From NCBI RefSeq assembly GCF_022965805.1, contig NC_133101.1, forward strand, positions 43,003,642-43,067,641: a stretch of DNA of 64,000 nucleotides, read 5' to 3'. Shown here one piece after another: positions 1 to 10,640 of this stretch (positions within the stretch are counted from its first letter, which is position 1; each line of letters starts with the position of its first letter). The position numbers and the translations under genes were made by a program. The notes beneath the pieces are model-generated. The model saw only the letters and a program-made list of their open reading frames with translations. It was not told where the DNA came from and made no database searches. Source of the DNA: Primulina eburnea. Its lineage: Eukaryota; Streptophyta; Magnoliopsida; Lamiales; Gesneriaceae.

Positions 1-726
1 AATCCTTGAATTCTCATACGCATCATTTCTGAGTTCATCAATTTCATTAAGTTGCAATTTACGCAATTTGTTGGCATCATCCATGCTTGAATTTAAAGTT
101 TTGATCGTCCAATAAGTTTTATGTTCCAATTCCACAGGCAAATGACAATGTTTTCCATAAACCAACCTATAGGGAGACATATTCAATGATGTTTTAAAAG
201 CTGTTCGATATGCCCACAGTGCCATCATTAAGTCGCAGAGACCAATCTTTTCTATTTGAGTTAACAGTTTTTTCCAAAATTTGCTTTATCTCCTATTAGC
301 TAATTCAACTTGTCCATTTGTTTGAGGATGATAAGGAGTTGTTACTTTGTGAGTAATACCATATTTTTTCATTAATGAAGCAAATGGTTTATTAACAAAG
401 TGAGTTCCCCCCATCACTTATCATAGCTCGAGGAATTCCGAATCTACTAAAAATATTTTCTTTCAAAAATTTGATGACGATTTTATGATCATTTGTTCGA
501 CATGGAATTGCCTCTATCCATTTGGAAACATAATCAACTGCAACTAAAATATACAAGTTTCCAAACGACGGTGGAAAAGGTCCCATAAAATCAATTCCCC
601 AACAGTCAAAGATTTAATTTCAATGATAGGATTTAAAGGCATCATGTTTCTTTTTGAAATTGCACCCAATTTTTGACAATTTTCACAGATCTTGCAGATT
701 TTGTGGGTGTCTTTAAACAAAGTGGG
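1..726 (-). pseudogene. pol: Integrase of element A, broken, C-terminal part off the window
   Basis: Three pieces of one integrase are visible on the minus strand. The zinc-binding region continues from the RNase H frame past a stop at about 724-726, where the family would have Trp. The core follows with [12 protein letters not shown] (first catalytic Asp) and ISDGG (second Asp), readable at 392-586. After a frameshift near 392 come [12 protein letters not shown] (catalytic Glu) and VYGKHCHLPVELEHK. All three catalytic acids of the D,D-35-E core are present, but the reading frame is not continuous. A stop replaces the residue after LANRR. The enzyme would join element cDNA to chromosomal DNA; this copy cannot make it. 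Confidence 0.85.
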
Positions 727-2347
727 CTAATAAAATCCACACTGCAAAATTTTTGCAGCCGTTTTCTTTGAAGAAAAATGTCCTCCGCATGCTTCTGAAT
801 GACAAAATTTAACGACACTACTTACCTCATTGTCGGGTATGCAACGTCGAAAAATTTGATCTGGACAGTACTTGAACAGATACAGATCATCCCAATAAAA
901 GTTTTTTACCTCATTCAAAAATTTTCTCTTATCTTGGGAACTCCATTGCGGTGGCATTTTTCCTGTCACAAGAAAATTTACTATGTTAGCAAACCAAGGT
1001 GTAGTAGTAACTGAAAATAGATGTTCATCAGGAAAATTATCGTTAATTGGTGTCATTTCAAAAGATGATCCTGTTACTAGTCTCGATAAATGATCGGCTA
1101 CGACATTCTCGGTTCCTTTTTTATCTTTGATCATAATGTCAAATTCTTGGAGCAACAAAATCCATTGTATCAGTCGTGGCTTTGCATCCTGTTTCGTCAA
1201 CAAATATCTAATAGCAGAATGATCAGTAAACACAATAGTCATTGATCCAATCAAATAAGAACGAGATTTATCTAATGCAAATATTACAGCAAGTAGTTCT
1301 TTTTCAGTTGTGGAGTAATTCATTTGAGCATTGTTTAAAATTCTACTTGCATAATATATCACATAAGGCTTACCGTTTCTTCTTTGACCCAGTACTGCAC
1401 CGACTGCATAATCACTCGCGTCACACATGATTTCAAATGGTAAAGACCAATCAGGAGGTTGCATGATAGGAGCTGATGTTAAATGTCGAATGATTTTATC
1501 AAAAGCATTTTGACATTCTTGAGTCCACTCAAATGCAGTGTCTTTTGTTAAGAGGTTACAAATGGGTTTAGAGATTAAACTAAAGTCCTTTATAAACCTC
1601 CTATAAAATCCAGCATGTCCCAAAAATGAGCGAATTTCTTTAATGGTTTTTGGAGGGGGTAAATTGGCAATGACATCAACTTTTGCTTTATCAACTTCAA
1701 TTCCATGAGATGACACGACATGTCCCAAAACAATTCCAGAAGTAATCATGTAATGACATTTTTCCAAATTTAAAATAAGACCTTTTTCCTCGCATCTTTT
1801 TAAAACTTTTTCCAAATTTTCAAGACAATTATCAAATGTATTCCCAAAGACAGTTAAATCATCCATGAAAATTTCCAAACAACTTTTCAACCATGTCGCA
1901 AAAAATGCTTAGCATACATCTTTGAAATGTTGCTGGGGCATTGCATAATCCAAATGGCATCCTTCTAAATGCAAATGTTCCAAAAGGACATGTGAATGTA
2001 GTTTTATCTTGATCTTCGAGTGCAATGGGAATTTGATAATAACCTGAATATCCATCAAGAAAACAGTAGTATGGATGACCTGCTACTCTTTCTAAAATTT
2101 GATCCAAAAATGGTAATGGAAAATGATCTTTTCTAGTGGCGTCATATAATTTTCTATAATCAATACACATCCGCCAACTAGATGGGACTCGACTTGTTAA
2201 TAATTCACCTTTTTCATTTTTTATCACTGTGATACCAGATTTTTTTGGAACTACTTGTGTTGGGCTTACCCACTTACTATCAGAAATAGGGTAGATAATC
2301 CCAACATCAAGTAGTTTGAGAACTTCAGTTTTCACAACATCTTTCAT
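727..2347 (-). pseudogene. pol: Reverse transcriptase and RNase H of element A
   Basis: The N-terminal RT part (1859-2347) includes WRMCIDYRKL, FLDGYSGYYQI and RMPFGLCNAPATFQRCM. A frameshift at about 1870 moves to the frame of 727-1890, which opens with the catalytic box FMDD. RNase H follows with [34 protein letters not shown] and NVVADHLSR, so its acidic residues are kept. The segment then enters the integrase zinc-binding region (HSEACGGH) and ends at a stop. These domains copy the RNA template and degrade the RNA of the hybrid. Motif spelling fits the Athila clade; the single frameshift inside RT kills the product. Confidence 0.9.
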
Positions 2348-2383
2348 GTGTGGATTTAATCTCCTTTGTGGTTGTTGAGATGT

Positions 2384-3182
2384 TTATGCATTTTCTTCTA
2401 AGTGAATTTTGTGTGTGCAAATTAGTGGATTAATGCCCTTAAGATCTTTTAGTGTCCAACCAATTGCATTTTTATGTCTTTTAAGCATATCAACTAATTT
2501 ACCTTCTTGATCACTTTCTAGTTTGGAAGAAATTACCACTGGATATGTTTCATCTTCTCCAAGAAATGCATACTTCAATTCTTCTGGCAAGGGTTTTAAA
2601 TCCAATATTGGTGGTTCGTCTTTGTTCTCATATTTTGCATCAAATTCTTTCTCTGATCCTGTTAACGAGTGATACCTGATAAAATCATCAAGATCAATTT
2701 CAATATTTTCTTTAACAGTTTCAATTGAACAAATATCTAATTGATCACGAGTACTCCCTTCTTGAATGTTTTCTTCCACAAGAGTTTCAATAAGATTTTC
2801 AATCTTCACTTTCATCTCCTTTGTCATGTGGTTGCTTACAAAGATTAAAAACATTGAGCTCCAAGGTCATGTTACCAAATGACAACTTCATTATTCCATT
2901 CCTGCAATTTATAAGTGCATTAGAAGTTGCTAAAAATGGACGACCCAAAATTACAGGAATTGCATTACAAGCTTCGATAGGTTGTGTATCTAAAACTATG
3001 AAATCGACAGGATATACAAAGTTATCAACTTGGACCAACACGTCTTCTACCATACCTCTTGGCACTTTAACAGATCTATCGGCAAGTAAAAGTGTTACCG
3101 AAGTAGGTTTTAACTCGCCTAGATTGAGTTCTTGATAAACTGAATATGGAAGTAAATTCACACTAGCTCCAAGATCAAGCAA
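2384..3182 (-). pseudogene. pol: Aspartic protease and protease-RT linker of element A
   Basis: The segment 2799-3182 starts with MLDLGASVNLLP, the DxGA active-site box of retroviral-type aspartic proteases, and continues with VILGRPFLATSNALI, the second conserved strand. The frame changes near 2800-2854. The linker at 2384-2854 contains KPLPEELKYAFLGE and RHKNAIGWTLKDLKGI, which precede RT in Athila-type polyproteins. The active-site box reads DLGA rather than the commoner DTGA or DSGA. A stop separates the linker from RT at about 2384. The protease would cut the Gag-Pol precursor in the virus-like particle. Confidence 0.82.
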
Positions 3183-3188
3183 GACTTT

Positions 3189-4963
3189 TTAAATCTTTCG
3201 TTCTCCAATAATACAAGAAATAGTAGGACAACCAGGGTCTTTGTATTTCAAAGCATTATTATTTTGAATGATTGCACTTACTTGTTCTGCTAAAAATGCT
3301 TTCTTTTTCACATTCAATTTTCTTTTCACAGTGCACAAGTCTTTCAAAAATTTTGCATATGATGGTACCTGTTTTATTGCATCTAATAAAGGAATATTAA
3401 CTTTTACTTGTTTAAAAATATCATATATATCAGAATTCAAATTTGATTTTTTTGTATTTTTCAATGCATGAGAGAATGGTGGTGACACTGTCTGTTGAAC
3501 CTCCTCTCGGAAGTTATGGGTTCCACTTCCTTACCCTTTGAAGTTGATTTATCATCATCTTCACAAGGTTCAAGAATGGATTTTTCCACAACCTTACCAC
3601 TTCGAAGGGTAATAACAGATTTTACCTGATCCATCGGTTGAGTTCCAGAAGTTCCAGTTTGTGAATGATGATCCTTGGGATTAGGCAGAGGTTGTGAAGG
3701 AAATTTACCTTTTTCATGAACATTAAGTGCATATGCAAATTTAGCAAGAGTATCTTTCAAATCTGTCATGGTTTGAGCAGTTTGAGTATTGATAGACTCT
3801 TGCTTTGCAATGAAAGAATTCAATGTATCTTCCAAATTTCTTTTAGGTGGAGGAACATAAGGTGAATAATTTTGAAAATTTTGTTGATTTTGAAAATGTG
3901 GTTGCGGAAATTGTGCAACATTATAATTCCTCCAACTAAAATTTGGATGATTTCGCCAACCTGGATTGTAATTTTGAGAAAATGGTTCAAAATTTGGCCT
4001 TTTGAAATTGTTCAAAACATTGGCTTGTTCATGGAGACATTCTTTAAAAGAGGGTAAAGTGGGACAATCTTTTGTAAAATGATCACTTGTATCACATATG
4101 TGACACGCAATTCCTTGAACATATTTTAATTGACCATTCTTTTTCAATTCAAGTGCCTCAACTTTTCTTGTCAAAGAGGTAAATCTAGCTTGAAGATCAT
4201 GTTCATCTTCGAGAGTGTACATACCTCCACCAGATGTAGGAGATTGAATCTTGTTTGAGGGTTCGATTGTACCTATAGTGTCCCAATTTTGAGCATTTTC
4301 AGCTAACGAATCGAGATACTCAATTGCCTCGTTTGGATCTTTATCTTCAAATGTTCCATTACACATAAATTCAACCATTTGCCTATCTTTAGGTGTTAAG
4401 CCTTCATAAAATTGAGAAACAACTCTCCAAATTTCAAAACCATGATGTGGACAAAGATTAAGCAATTCTTTGTATCTATCCCAACACTGATAAAAAGTTT
4501 CTCCTTGTTTTTGAGTGAAAGTGATGATTTGCCTTTTGAAAGAATTTGTTCTATGAGATGGAAAAAACTTTTTCAAAAATTGTTGTTGCAATTCATCCCA
4601 AGTTCGAATGGATCCCGATCTAAGATTTTGTAGCCAAGTTTTAGCTTTATCTTTTAAAGAAAAAGGAAAAAGCTTAAGGCGAATGGTGTTCATGCTACAA
4701 TTTAGATCATTATATGTGTTTCACACTTCTTCAAACTCTCGTAAATGCATGTATGGATTTTCAGAATCTAAGCCATGAAATTTGGATAAAAGTTGGATAA
4801 TACCAGGCTTAAAATTGAAATGAGATGCATCAGGGGGAAAAACTAGACATGAAGGTGCACTAGTACGTGTAGGATTCATGTGATCTCTAAGTGTTCTTCG
4901 TCTATCATGATCATGTTGAGATTGAATTTCATCTTCATTTTCTTGGATGGGTTCTTCCGCCAT
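3189..4963 (-). pseudogene. gag: Gag of element A with one CCHC zinc knuckle
   Basis: The likely start is the ATG at 4961-4963 (MAEEPIQENEDE); the frame remains open upstream of it into the PBS and LTR. An in-frame TGA at about 4721-4723, after LREFEEV, breaks the reading frame. It resumes with MNTIRLKLFPFSLKDKAKTW, a capsid-like segment with CWDRYKELLNLCPHHG. The nucleocapsid knuckle CHICDTSDHFTKDC (C-X2-C-X4-H-X4-C) lies near 4080-4120. The stretch 3189-3488 is the gag-protease linker, with YAKFLKDLCTVKRKLNVKKK. Gag would package the RNA and form the particle. Apart from stops and frameshifts the protein is well preserved. Confidence 0.85.
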
Positions 4964-5147
4964 GTTTTGTAAAAATAAAGGGTTGTTTCGAATGAGTCGA
5001 CCACTAAGTGTACGTGACCAAATGCTCATGCAAATACAAGTGCAAATGCAAATGCAAAAGAATAAAAACACACAAAAGCAATAAAAATTCAAATAAGAAA
5101 AATAAACTATAAACAAAATTAAATAGACTTAGAATTAAATTATACTT

Positions 5148-5164
5148 CCCCGGCAACGGCGCCA
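5148..5164 (-). other. Primer binding site of element A, complementary to tRNA-Asp
   Basis: The plus strand reads CCCCGGCAACGGCGCCA, which matches the recalled 3' end of plant tRNA-Asp including CCA, so the minus-strand RNA can pair with that tRNA. It lies six bases inside the 5' LTR end. tRNA-Asp priming agrees with an Athila assignment and differs from the tRNA-iMet sites of the other elements here. Confidence 0.88.
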
Positions 5165-5590
5165 AAAACTTGTTGCAACTTTGATTGTTGCACTCCCAAG
5201 AGCAGGTTTTCCACAAGTAATATAATTCGGTGAGTCCGAATATCGTATCCACAGGGAAGCTAAGGTAATTACAAGTCCACTACAATGTCTTTTTGTTTTG
5301 TTTTTGTTTTTGTTTCTTTTTAATTTTAATTGTTTGAATATTTAATGGGTAAATTTTAATTGTTCAAATTTTAATTTAAGTAGTTGAGATTAAAGGATCC
5401 ACTCTTTGTATTTTAATAAAGTTAACATTAACAAACAATATTGAAATCCACTTAATAAAATGGTTCCAATATATTAAATAATCATATTTATATTATGTTA
5501 TAAATTATTATCTCATAAATATATAATATATACCAAAACTTATAAATGTGGTCAAGTATTTATTGTGCTATATATATATTTGTAAACACT

Positions 5591-5861
5591 AAATCAAGGT
5601 TCCCACTTTAAATGGTTGGTAAAACCAAACTAACATTTAAATGGTACCAAGAAAATATTATTATGATATATTTATATATAGTAAATCAAGGAATCCAAGT
5701 TAAATGGTTGGTAAAACCAAACTAACATTTAAATGGTTCCAAGAATTTAATATTATAATATATTTATATATAATAAATCAAGGCATCCACTTTAAATGGT
5801 TGGTAATACCAAACTAACATTTAAATGGTTCCAAGAATTTAGTGTAACATATAGCAACAAT
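5591..5861. repeat. 92-bp tandem repeat inside the element A LTR
   Basis: Three head-to-tail units start at 5591, 5683 and 5775 with AAATCAAGG, at steps of 92, 92 and about 87 bp. Each carries TAAATGGTTGGTAA and CATTTAAATGGT. A degraded fourth unit starts near 5862. It lies downstream of the TATA box in element orientation. Confidence 0.9.
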
Positions 5862-6182
5862 AAATCAAAACTCCCACTTATAAGTAGGGTATAAAAATAC
5901 TTAAAGAAATAAATATAACATAAACAATAAATAATAATTAAATAATATAAAACATAGATTCTTACCTTATAATAACCTTATTATCATGCCAAGAGCTTCA
6001 CCTTAACATCTCAACTTTAGGAAGTTAGCTATTCATTATTCAAAGTGTAAAACTTTGAATATGAAATTAACATACTAATTATATTTAAATGAAGAAATAA
6101 AAGAAAAATATAGAGAGAAATATTATGAACTCAAAGATTTGTTCATAGAATGAGGGATATCCCAATACATTACAATGCACCC

Positions 6183-6192
6183 CTATTTATAG
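6183..6192 (-). promoter_or_regulatory. TATA box of the element A LTR
   Basis: The minus strand reads CTATAAATAG, a strong plant TATA box, followed by GGGGTGCATTG. It would start the genomic RNA in the 5' LTR and marks the U3/R side. Confidence 0.75.
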
Positions 6193-6751
6193 CCAAATTT
6201 GGGGAGACAACCACAAATAAAATACTATTTTTTACACATAAGTCTTCATTGGTGTTCCAAGAAATTAATATTATATTACACATCACTTTTGAAAATCTTC
6301 TTCTCCGAATTTTCTTCTTCACATAGAATGAAACATGTGGATAATTGAGTTGTCTAGTTGTGGTATTTTTTTCAGAATATTTGACCAAGTAATTTGAGAG
6401 ATATGGTCAAAATACTAGAGTATGGTAAAACTGCCACTTCTTTGGTAACTTTAATTGTTTCTTAATTTGATCCCACTTGTGAGAGGATTTTTTCTCATGT
6501 TTGTCAACAATATTGTAGATATTATAATGAACTTTCTACAGGTCCAAGAATCATCTTAATCCCATTTGCAACGCCAAGGTTATTCTTGTTTTATCGAACC
6601 TGTAAAAAATAGTAAAAACTTATAATTACACACAACTTATATTTTATACAATTTATTATAAAACATGTAATATTTAAACATTTAATAAAACAAAAACTAT
6701 ATATTTATATTATAAAACATTTAATTAATGTACAATTTTTTATCTTTATCA

Positions 6752-7963
6752 AAAATGTACAATGATTTAAAGACACAGTATTGGTGGAAACAAATGAAAT
6801 CTGATATTACTGAATTTGTAGCCAAGTGTCTCAATTGCCAACAGGTAAAAGCTGAGAGGAAGAAGCCAGGAGGATTGTTGCAGAGTTTGTCCATTCCTGA
6901 ATGGAAATGGGATCACATTTCCATGGATTTTGTGACACAGTTACCACGTTCCTCCCGAGGCTGTGATGCAATTTGGGTCGTGATTGACAGATTGACCAAA
7001 TCCGCATGTTTTATTCCATACAAGATGACTTACAGATTTGATCAAATGGCAGATATCTATGTCAAGGAAGTTGTTAGACTGCACGGAGTGCCGAAGTCGA
7101 TTGTCTCCGACCGTGATCATCGGTTTACTTCGCACTTCTGGCAGAGTCTGCAGCAAGCTCTAGGTACGAAGTTACATTTGAGTACCGCATATCATCCACA
7201 GACTGACGGACAGTCAGAACGAACGATTCAGACATTGGAAGATATGCTGAGAGCTGTAGTGCTTGATTTTAGCACTAGCTGGCAAGATGCATTGCCACTT
7301 TGCGAGTTTTCGTACAACAACAGCTATCAGACGAGTATTGAGATGGCCCCATTTGAAGCGTTGTATGGAAAGAAATGCAGATCCCCATTATATTGGGATG
7401 ATATCTCTGAAGTTCCTGATACTGGACCTGATATGATCAGAGATATGACAGAAAAGGTGAAACTGATTCAAAAGAAAATGAAGGCAGCCCAGGACAGAGA
7501 AGCCAAATATGCCAACCTTCGACGACGACCGTTGGTATTTGAGGCTGGAGACCGGGTGTTCCTGAAAATTTCTCCATTTAGAGGTGTGGTTAGTTTTGAA
7601 AGAAGGGAAAGTTGTCTCCACGATACGTCGGTAATTATGAGATTCTTGAAAAGATTGGAGATCGTGCCTATCGACTAGCATTGCCGCCTTCATTATCTAG
7701 AATACATGATGTCTTTCATGTATCGATACTGCGGAATGTATCTACCTGATGATTCTCACGTTATTCAACCAGACAAGACCGAGCTGGATGAGACATTGAG
7801 TTATGTCGAGAAACCGATTCGAATTATCGATCATAAAGAAAAACAGCTCAGAACAAAGAAGATTCCTGTTGTGAAAGTACAATGGACTCGTCATGGAGTT
7901 GAAGAAGCCACTTGGGAGACTGAATCAGATATAAGACAAGAATTCCCAGCATTATTTCACTGA
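6752..7963 (+). pseudogene. pol: Integrase with chromodomain of element A2, interrupted and frameshifted
   Basis: The frame resumes at [15 protein letters not shown] and shows the two zinc-binding Cys (CLNCQQ), then [10 protein letters not shown] and the D,D-35-E core: Asp in WVVIDRLT, Asp in SIVSDRD, Glu in QTDGQSERT. A frameshift near 7595 scrambles the following domain until about 7700, and another near 7730 restores it. The C terminus VQWTRHGVEEATWETES resembles the chromodomain of Tekay/Del integrases, thought to steer insertion to heterochromatin. The stop is at 7961-7963. The N-terminal zinc-binding His residues are cut off by insertion of A. Not functional. Confidence 0.9.
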
Positions 7964-8020
7964 TGTAAATTTCTGTTCAGTTTGGTTACATACCTTCTTA
8001 TGGATATGATGATTGCCTGT

Positions 8021-8058
8021 GATTTCGAGGACGAAATCGTATCTTAGGGGGGGAGAAA
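8021..8058 (+). promoter_or_regulatory. Pre-PPT stem-loop and polypurine tract of A2
   Basis: GATTTCG-AGGA-CGAAATC (8021-8038) is a perfect 7-bp stem with a 4-nt loop. It is followed by TTAGGGGGGGAGAAA directly before the LTR start TGTAATGCCC. The purine run is the plus-strand primer of reverse transcription. The stem-loop recurs in B, E, I and H. Confidence 0.85.
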
Positions 8059-8189
8059 TGTAATGCCCTGAAAATTTAATCCTAGTAATCCATAATTATT
8101 GATTTATAATTTGATAAGATTATGAAAGGATTAATCGGGACACAATTTGAAATAACGTGTAAAAAAAAGATGTATGTGCGAGGAGGAGC

Positions 8190-8424
8190 TCTCGCGCATA
8201 TGCGCGACCAGCCGGGCGCATATGCGCGAAATGTCCAGAGAGCCTCGGGCATATGCGCGACGTGTATCCGCGCATATGCACGAGACAACCCAAGAGTTGT
8301 GAAGAATTCCTCGCGCATATGCGCGGAAGAGGTGCGCGCATATGCGCGAGATGCCGTGTACACACGCGCCAGGCTTAATCGCCTCGCGCATATGCGCGGA
8401 AGAAGGTCGCGCATATGCGCGAGA
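8190..8424. repeat. Cluster of eight CTCGCGCATATGCGCGAG palindromes in the A2 LTR
   Basis: Eight dyads centred on GCATATGC lie at about 8191, 8216, 8247, 8269, 8311, 8333, 8383 and 8407. The best are perfect 18-bp palindromes, and spacers are unrelated. The cluster ends about 45 bp before the TA tract. It creates long open frames on both strands, which I regard as artefacts. Confidence 0.92.
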
Positions 8425-8468
8425 CGTGTTGCATGTAGGATCGGCCATTTGCTTTACATGCGTGAATG

Positions 8469-8538
<70 letters not shown>
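8469..8538. repeat. TA dinucleotide microsatellite
   Basis: Almost pure TA repeat of about 70 bp with one phase break near 8500. It sits where related LTRs have their TATA box, so it may serve as an expanded TATA element. Confidence 0.95.
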
Positions 8539-8543
<5 letters not shown>

Positions 8544-9410
8544 AAGCTTCGTTCCTCCTTCATTATTTCCGAGAAAAGAGTCGAGAAAAGTCTCTGTGAA
8601 GTTATAGAAAATCCTTACGCCTTTTGTGCAAAATCCGTCCGTCTGATTTTGAATCCGACTTCGGTACCGTGTTCCTAGCAACGTAGGCTACAACTGGACG
8701 TAAGTTTTACTACGTTTTGACATGTCTTGAAATTATGATATTGTCAGAATTGAATGAAATTCATATATGAGGTTCTGGATATGTTAGACATCATAGAATC
8801 GAAGTCAGATTTAGAAATAGACTGATTATGGAATTTTTATAAATTTTTAGGGCATATTGAGTTATACCGGACATATTTGAATCGTGATTGGATTATAGAT
8901 TGTATTGGATATTGGTTATGGATTGTAACTGTTATCTGGTGGTGTTGTATTGACGGAGATATTGAAATTGTACCATTATACCGTTGATTCGAATTAAATC
9001 CAGATTAATCAGATTCAGTGTTAAATTGAGACTTGAGTCGGTTTAGACTTCAGTGTTAAATTAGACTTGAGTCGATATTGCTTCAGACCGAAACTCCAAA
9101 CGAAAGGTATAAGTCAATGTGTATTGGGAGATCGACTTGAGTCGGTTTAGACTTGAGTATCCCTAAATCACATACTTTATATTATTACATTGATATTTGC
9201 ATGTATTTGATTGATATACTTGTTTTCTTGATATATAGATAGCATGTATCCGATTACTTGTTCTCTTGATATATAGACAGCAGGTATTAGTCGAGTAATC
9301 TTATGACAGAAGTGCCTAATAGTGGTGGGATCGCCACGGGCACATTGCACGATGTCATGAGATAGTGTATTGGCGGTAGTGCCATAGTCTGTCACCGGAT
9401 AATTGGCTAT

Positions 9411-9665
9411 CGATGTGGATAGAATTATAGCTCCTTCTATTACTGGTGATCGGTACTGTATCGATGTGGATAGAATTATAACTTCTTCTATTACTGTTGA
9501 TCGATGTTATATCGATGTGGATAGAATCGAAGTTTCTTCTATTACTGGTGATCGATACTATACCGATGTGGATAGAAACAGAGCTTCTTCTATTACTGGT
9601 GATCGATACTATATCGACGTGGATAGAACTGGAGTCTTTTCTATTACTGTTGGTCGATATGGAAT
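9411..9665. repeat. 51-bp tandem repeat in the A2 LTR, about five copies
   Basis: Units start with CGATGTGGATAGAA at 9411, 9462, 9513 and 9564, and with CGACGTGGATAGAA at 9615, a constant 51-bp step. Each contains CTTCTATTACTG and a GATCGAT-like palindrome. As 51 is a multiple of three, both strands appear open here; I do not regard these as genes. Confidence 0.93.
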
Positions 9666-10174
9666 GCCAATGTCTGGAAACCGGGATTGAGTCTAGTCTG
9701 AGTCGTGGAGTCACGAGTATTGTCGACAGTTTGATATTGATTATGTTTCAGCTTTTGATATATATATTGCTGTTATCTGTCCATGCTTTTATGTTTATCA
9801 TATGATTGCATGTTTCGTTTATTTATACTGGGATTATATTCTCACCGGAATTATCTGGCTGTTGTCTTGTTTGTATGTGTACTTGACAACAGGTGGGACA
9901 GGTTCAGGGTCCAGGAGATGAGAAGAGATCGTGATTAGAGTGGAGGCTCCGAACTTGGATTAGAGATAGGGTTTGGACATTTGACATTAGATGTTAAACC
10001 TTAGTTGAATAAATGTATGTGGTACAGGACTAGTACTTTTATATACTGAGATGTATATATGTTTTATGTCACTACGTTCCGCATTATTTAAAAAAAATTA
10101 GACCATGTTTATTATAATTGATTAATTAGTCCCAATGATGATTAAGAACATGATTAGCAGTCCGGGTCCCCACA

Positions 10175-10210
10175 TATGGTTAACGTACAGTACGGTCCCT
10201 TAACCTCATA
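10175..10210. repeat. 36-bp relic of a D-type copia LTR
   Basis: It matches 24866-24901 inside the LTR of element D at 33 of 36 positions by eye, including CGTACAGTACGGTCCCTT. It fills the gap between the end of the A2 LTR and the first B LTR. Both therefore seem to have inserted into an older copy of that LTR. Confidence 0.75.
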
Positions 10211-10341
10211 TGTAATGCCCGAGAATTATAGAATTGATAAACCAAGATTATTAATCTTCATTAACGTGAGACTCGGAAGATATGAGAATGCATGACATGC
10301 AATGAAGGAAGAAAAGATATGAGGAATTTGGGTTTTGCAAG

Positions 10342-10581
10342 ACCGCACCCGCGCCCAGAACAAGAGTGCACCCGCGATCATGCAATTGTGGATTTTGCAA
10401 GAAAGGCCGAAGCCACACCGCACCCGCGGTGTTAGAAGGACCGCACCCACGGTGCAGCTACAGTGGGATTACCGCACCCGCGGTAAGAACAGGACCGCAC
10501 CTGCGGTCGTTAATTTCTGGAAAATGATAAACTGCCGAAGCTTGAGCGCACCCGCGCTGCTGAACACACCGCACCCGCGGT
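10342..10581. repeat. Cluster of ACCGC-ACCC-GCGGT dyads in L1, repeated in every B LTR
   Basis: About eight GC-rich imperfect dyads (ACCGCACCCGCGGT and variants) lie in otherwise AT-rich DNA. The same cluster is at 32700-32939, 45264-45503, 49441-49680 and 55554-55793. Individual dyads differ by point changes between copies, for example ACCGAACCCGCGGT in L3 and L4. The last dyad ends about 50 bp before the TATA box. Confidence 0.92.
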
Positions 10582-10630
10582 CATGCGTGTAGCTTGAAAA
10601 ATGATGCCACGTTTTATGATGTGCATGCAG

Positions 10631-10640
10631 TATATATATA
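10631..10640 (+). promoter_or_regulatory. TATA box of the B-family LTR
   Basis: TATATATATA followed by GTTGAATGGCACG; the same sequence occurs at the equivalent place in L2-L5. It is the likely core promoter of the family. Confidence 0.7.

Larger units (their letters stand above)
1..6751 (-). mobile_element. Element A: Athila-clade Ty3/gypsy retrotransposon, 3' part off the window
   Basis: On the minus strand the order is 5' LTR (right), tRNA-Asp PBS, gag, protease, RT, RNase H, integrase, which is the Ty3/gypsy order. The RT region carries ATRKDHFPLPF and YYCFLDGYSGY, which I associate with the Athila clade. The element lies inside the integrase gene of A2: the A2 reading frame resumes at about 6752. 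The left end, where an Athila element may carry an extra ORF and its 3' LTR, lies before base 1. Every coding segment has stops or frameshifts, so this copy is dead. The right boundary is inferred from a CA end followed by resumption of A2 coding sequence. Confidence 0.88.
5171..6751 (-). repeat. 5' LTR of element A
   Basis: On the plus strand it begins TGTTGCAAC next to the PBS spacer and ends ...TTTATCA where the A2 frame resumes, about 1581 bp. It is very AT-rich. It contains the block CGGTGAGTCCGAATATCG (5229-5246), which I recall from Athila/Tat LTRs, a 92-bp tandem repeat and a TATA box. The paired LTR is off the window, so the outer boundary has not been checked against a second copy. 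Confidence 0.7.
6752..10174 (+). mobile_element. Element A2: Tekay/Del-type chromovirus, 3' part only
   Basis: What remains is the integrase from the end of its zinc-binding region, a pre-PPT hairpin, a PPT and a complete 3' LTR. The rest of pol, gag and the 5' LTR must lie beyond the left edge, because element A is inserted into this integrase. The chromodomain-like C terminus and the 3' end layout are typical of Tekay/Del elements. Confidence 0.88.
8059..10174 (+). repeat. 3' LTR of element A2
   Basis: It runs from TGTAATGCCC, just after the PPT, to GGGTCCCCACA, about 2116 bp with TG...CA ends. It holds, in order, a cluster of GC-rich palindromes, a TA microsatellite at the promoter position, a 51-bp tandem repeat, and a block conserved with the other Tekay-type LTRs (TTCTCACCGGAA, then CTGTTGTC...GACAACAG near 9850-9893). 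Confidence 0.88.

Noticed and set aside
8190..8424. CRISPR-like array
   Set aside because: Repeats are short palindromes with irregular spacing inside a plant LTR; there are no cas genes and CRISPR does not occur in plant nuclear genomes.
8122..8607. Overlapping open frames on both strands through the A2 palindrome cluster
   Set aside because: They arise from the GC-rich palindromes and TA repeat, which lack stops in several frames; translations are repetitive and have no known domain.
9355..9714. Repetitive open frames on both strands with a 17-residue period
   Set aside because: A consequence of the 51-bp tandem repeat, not a coding gene.
10335..10592. 85-codon open frame repeated in all five B LTRs, with an antisense partner
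   Set aside because: It spans the dyad cluster in each LTR; its persistence follows from LTR identity and the lack of stops in the GC-rich motif.
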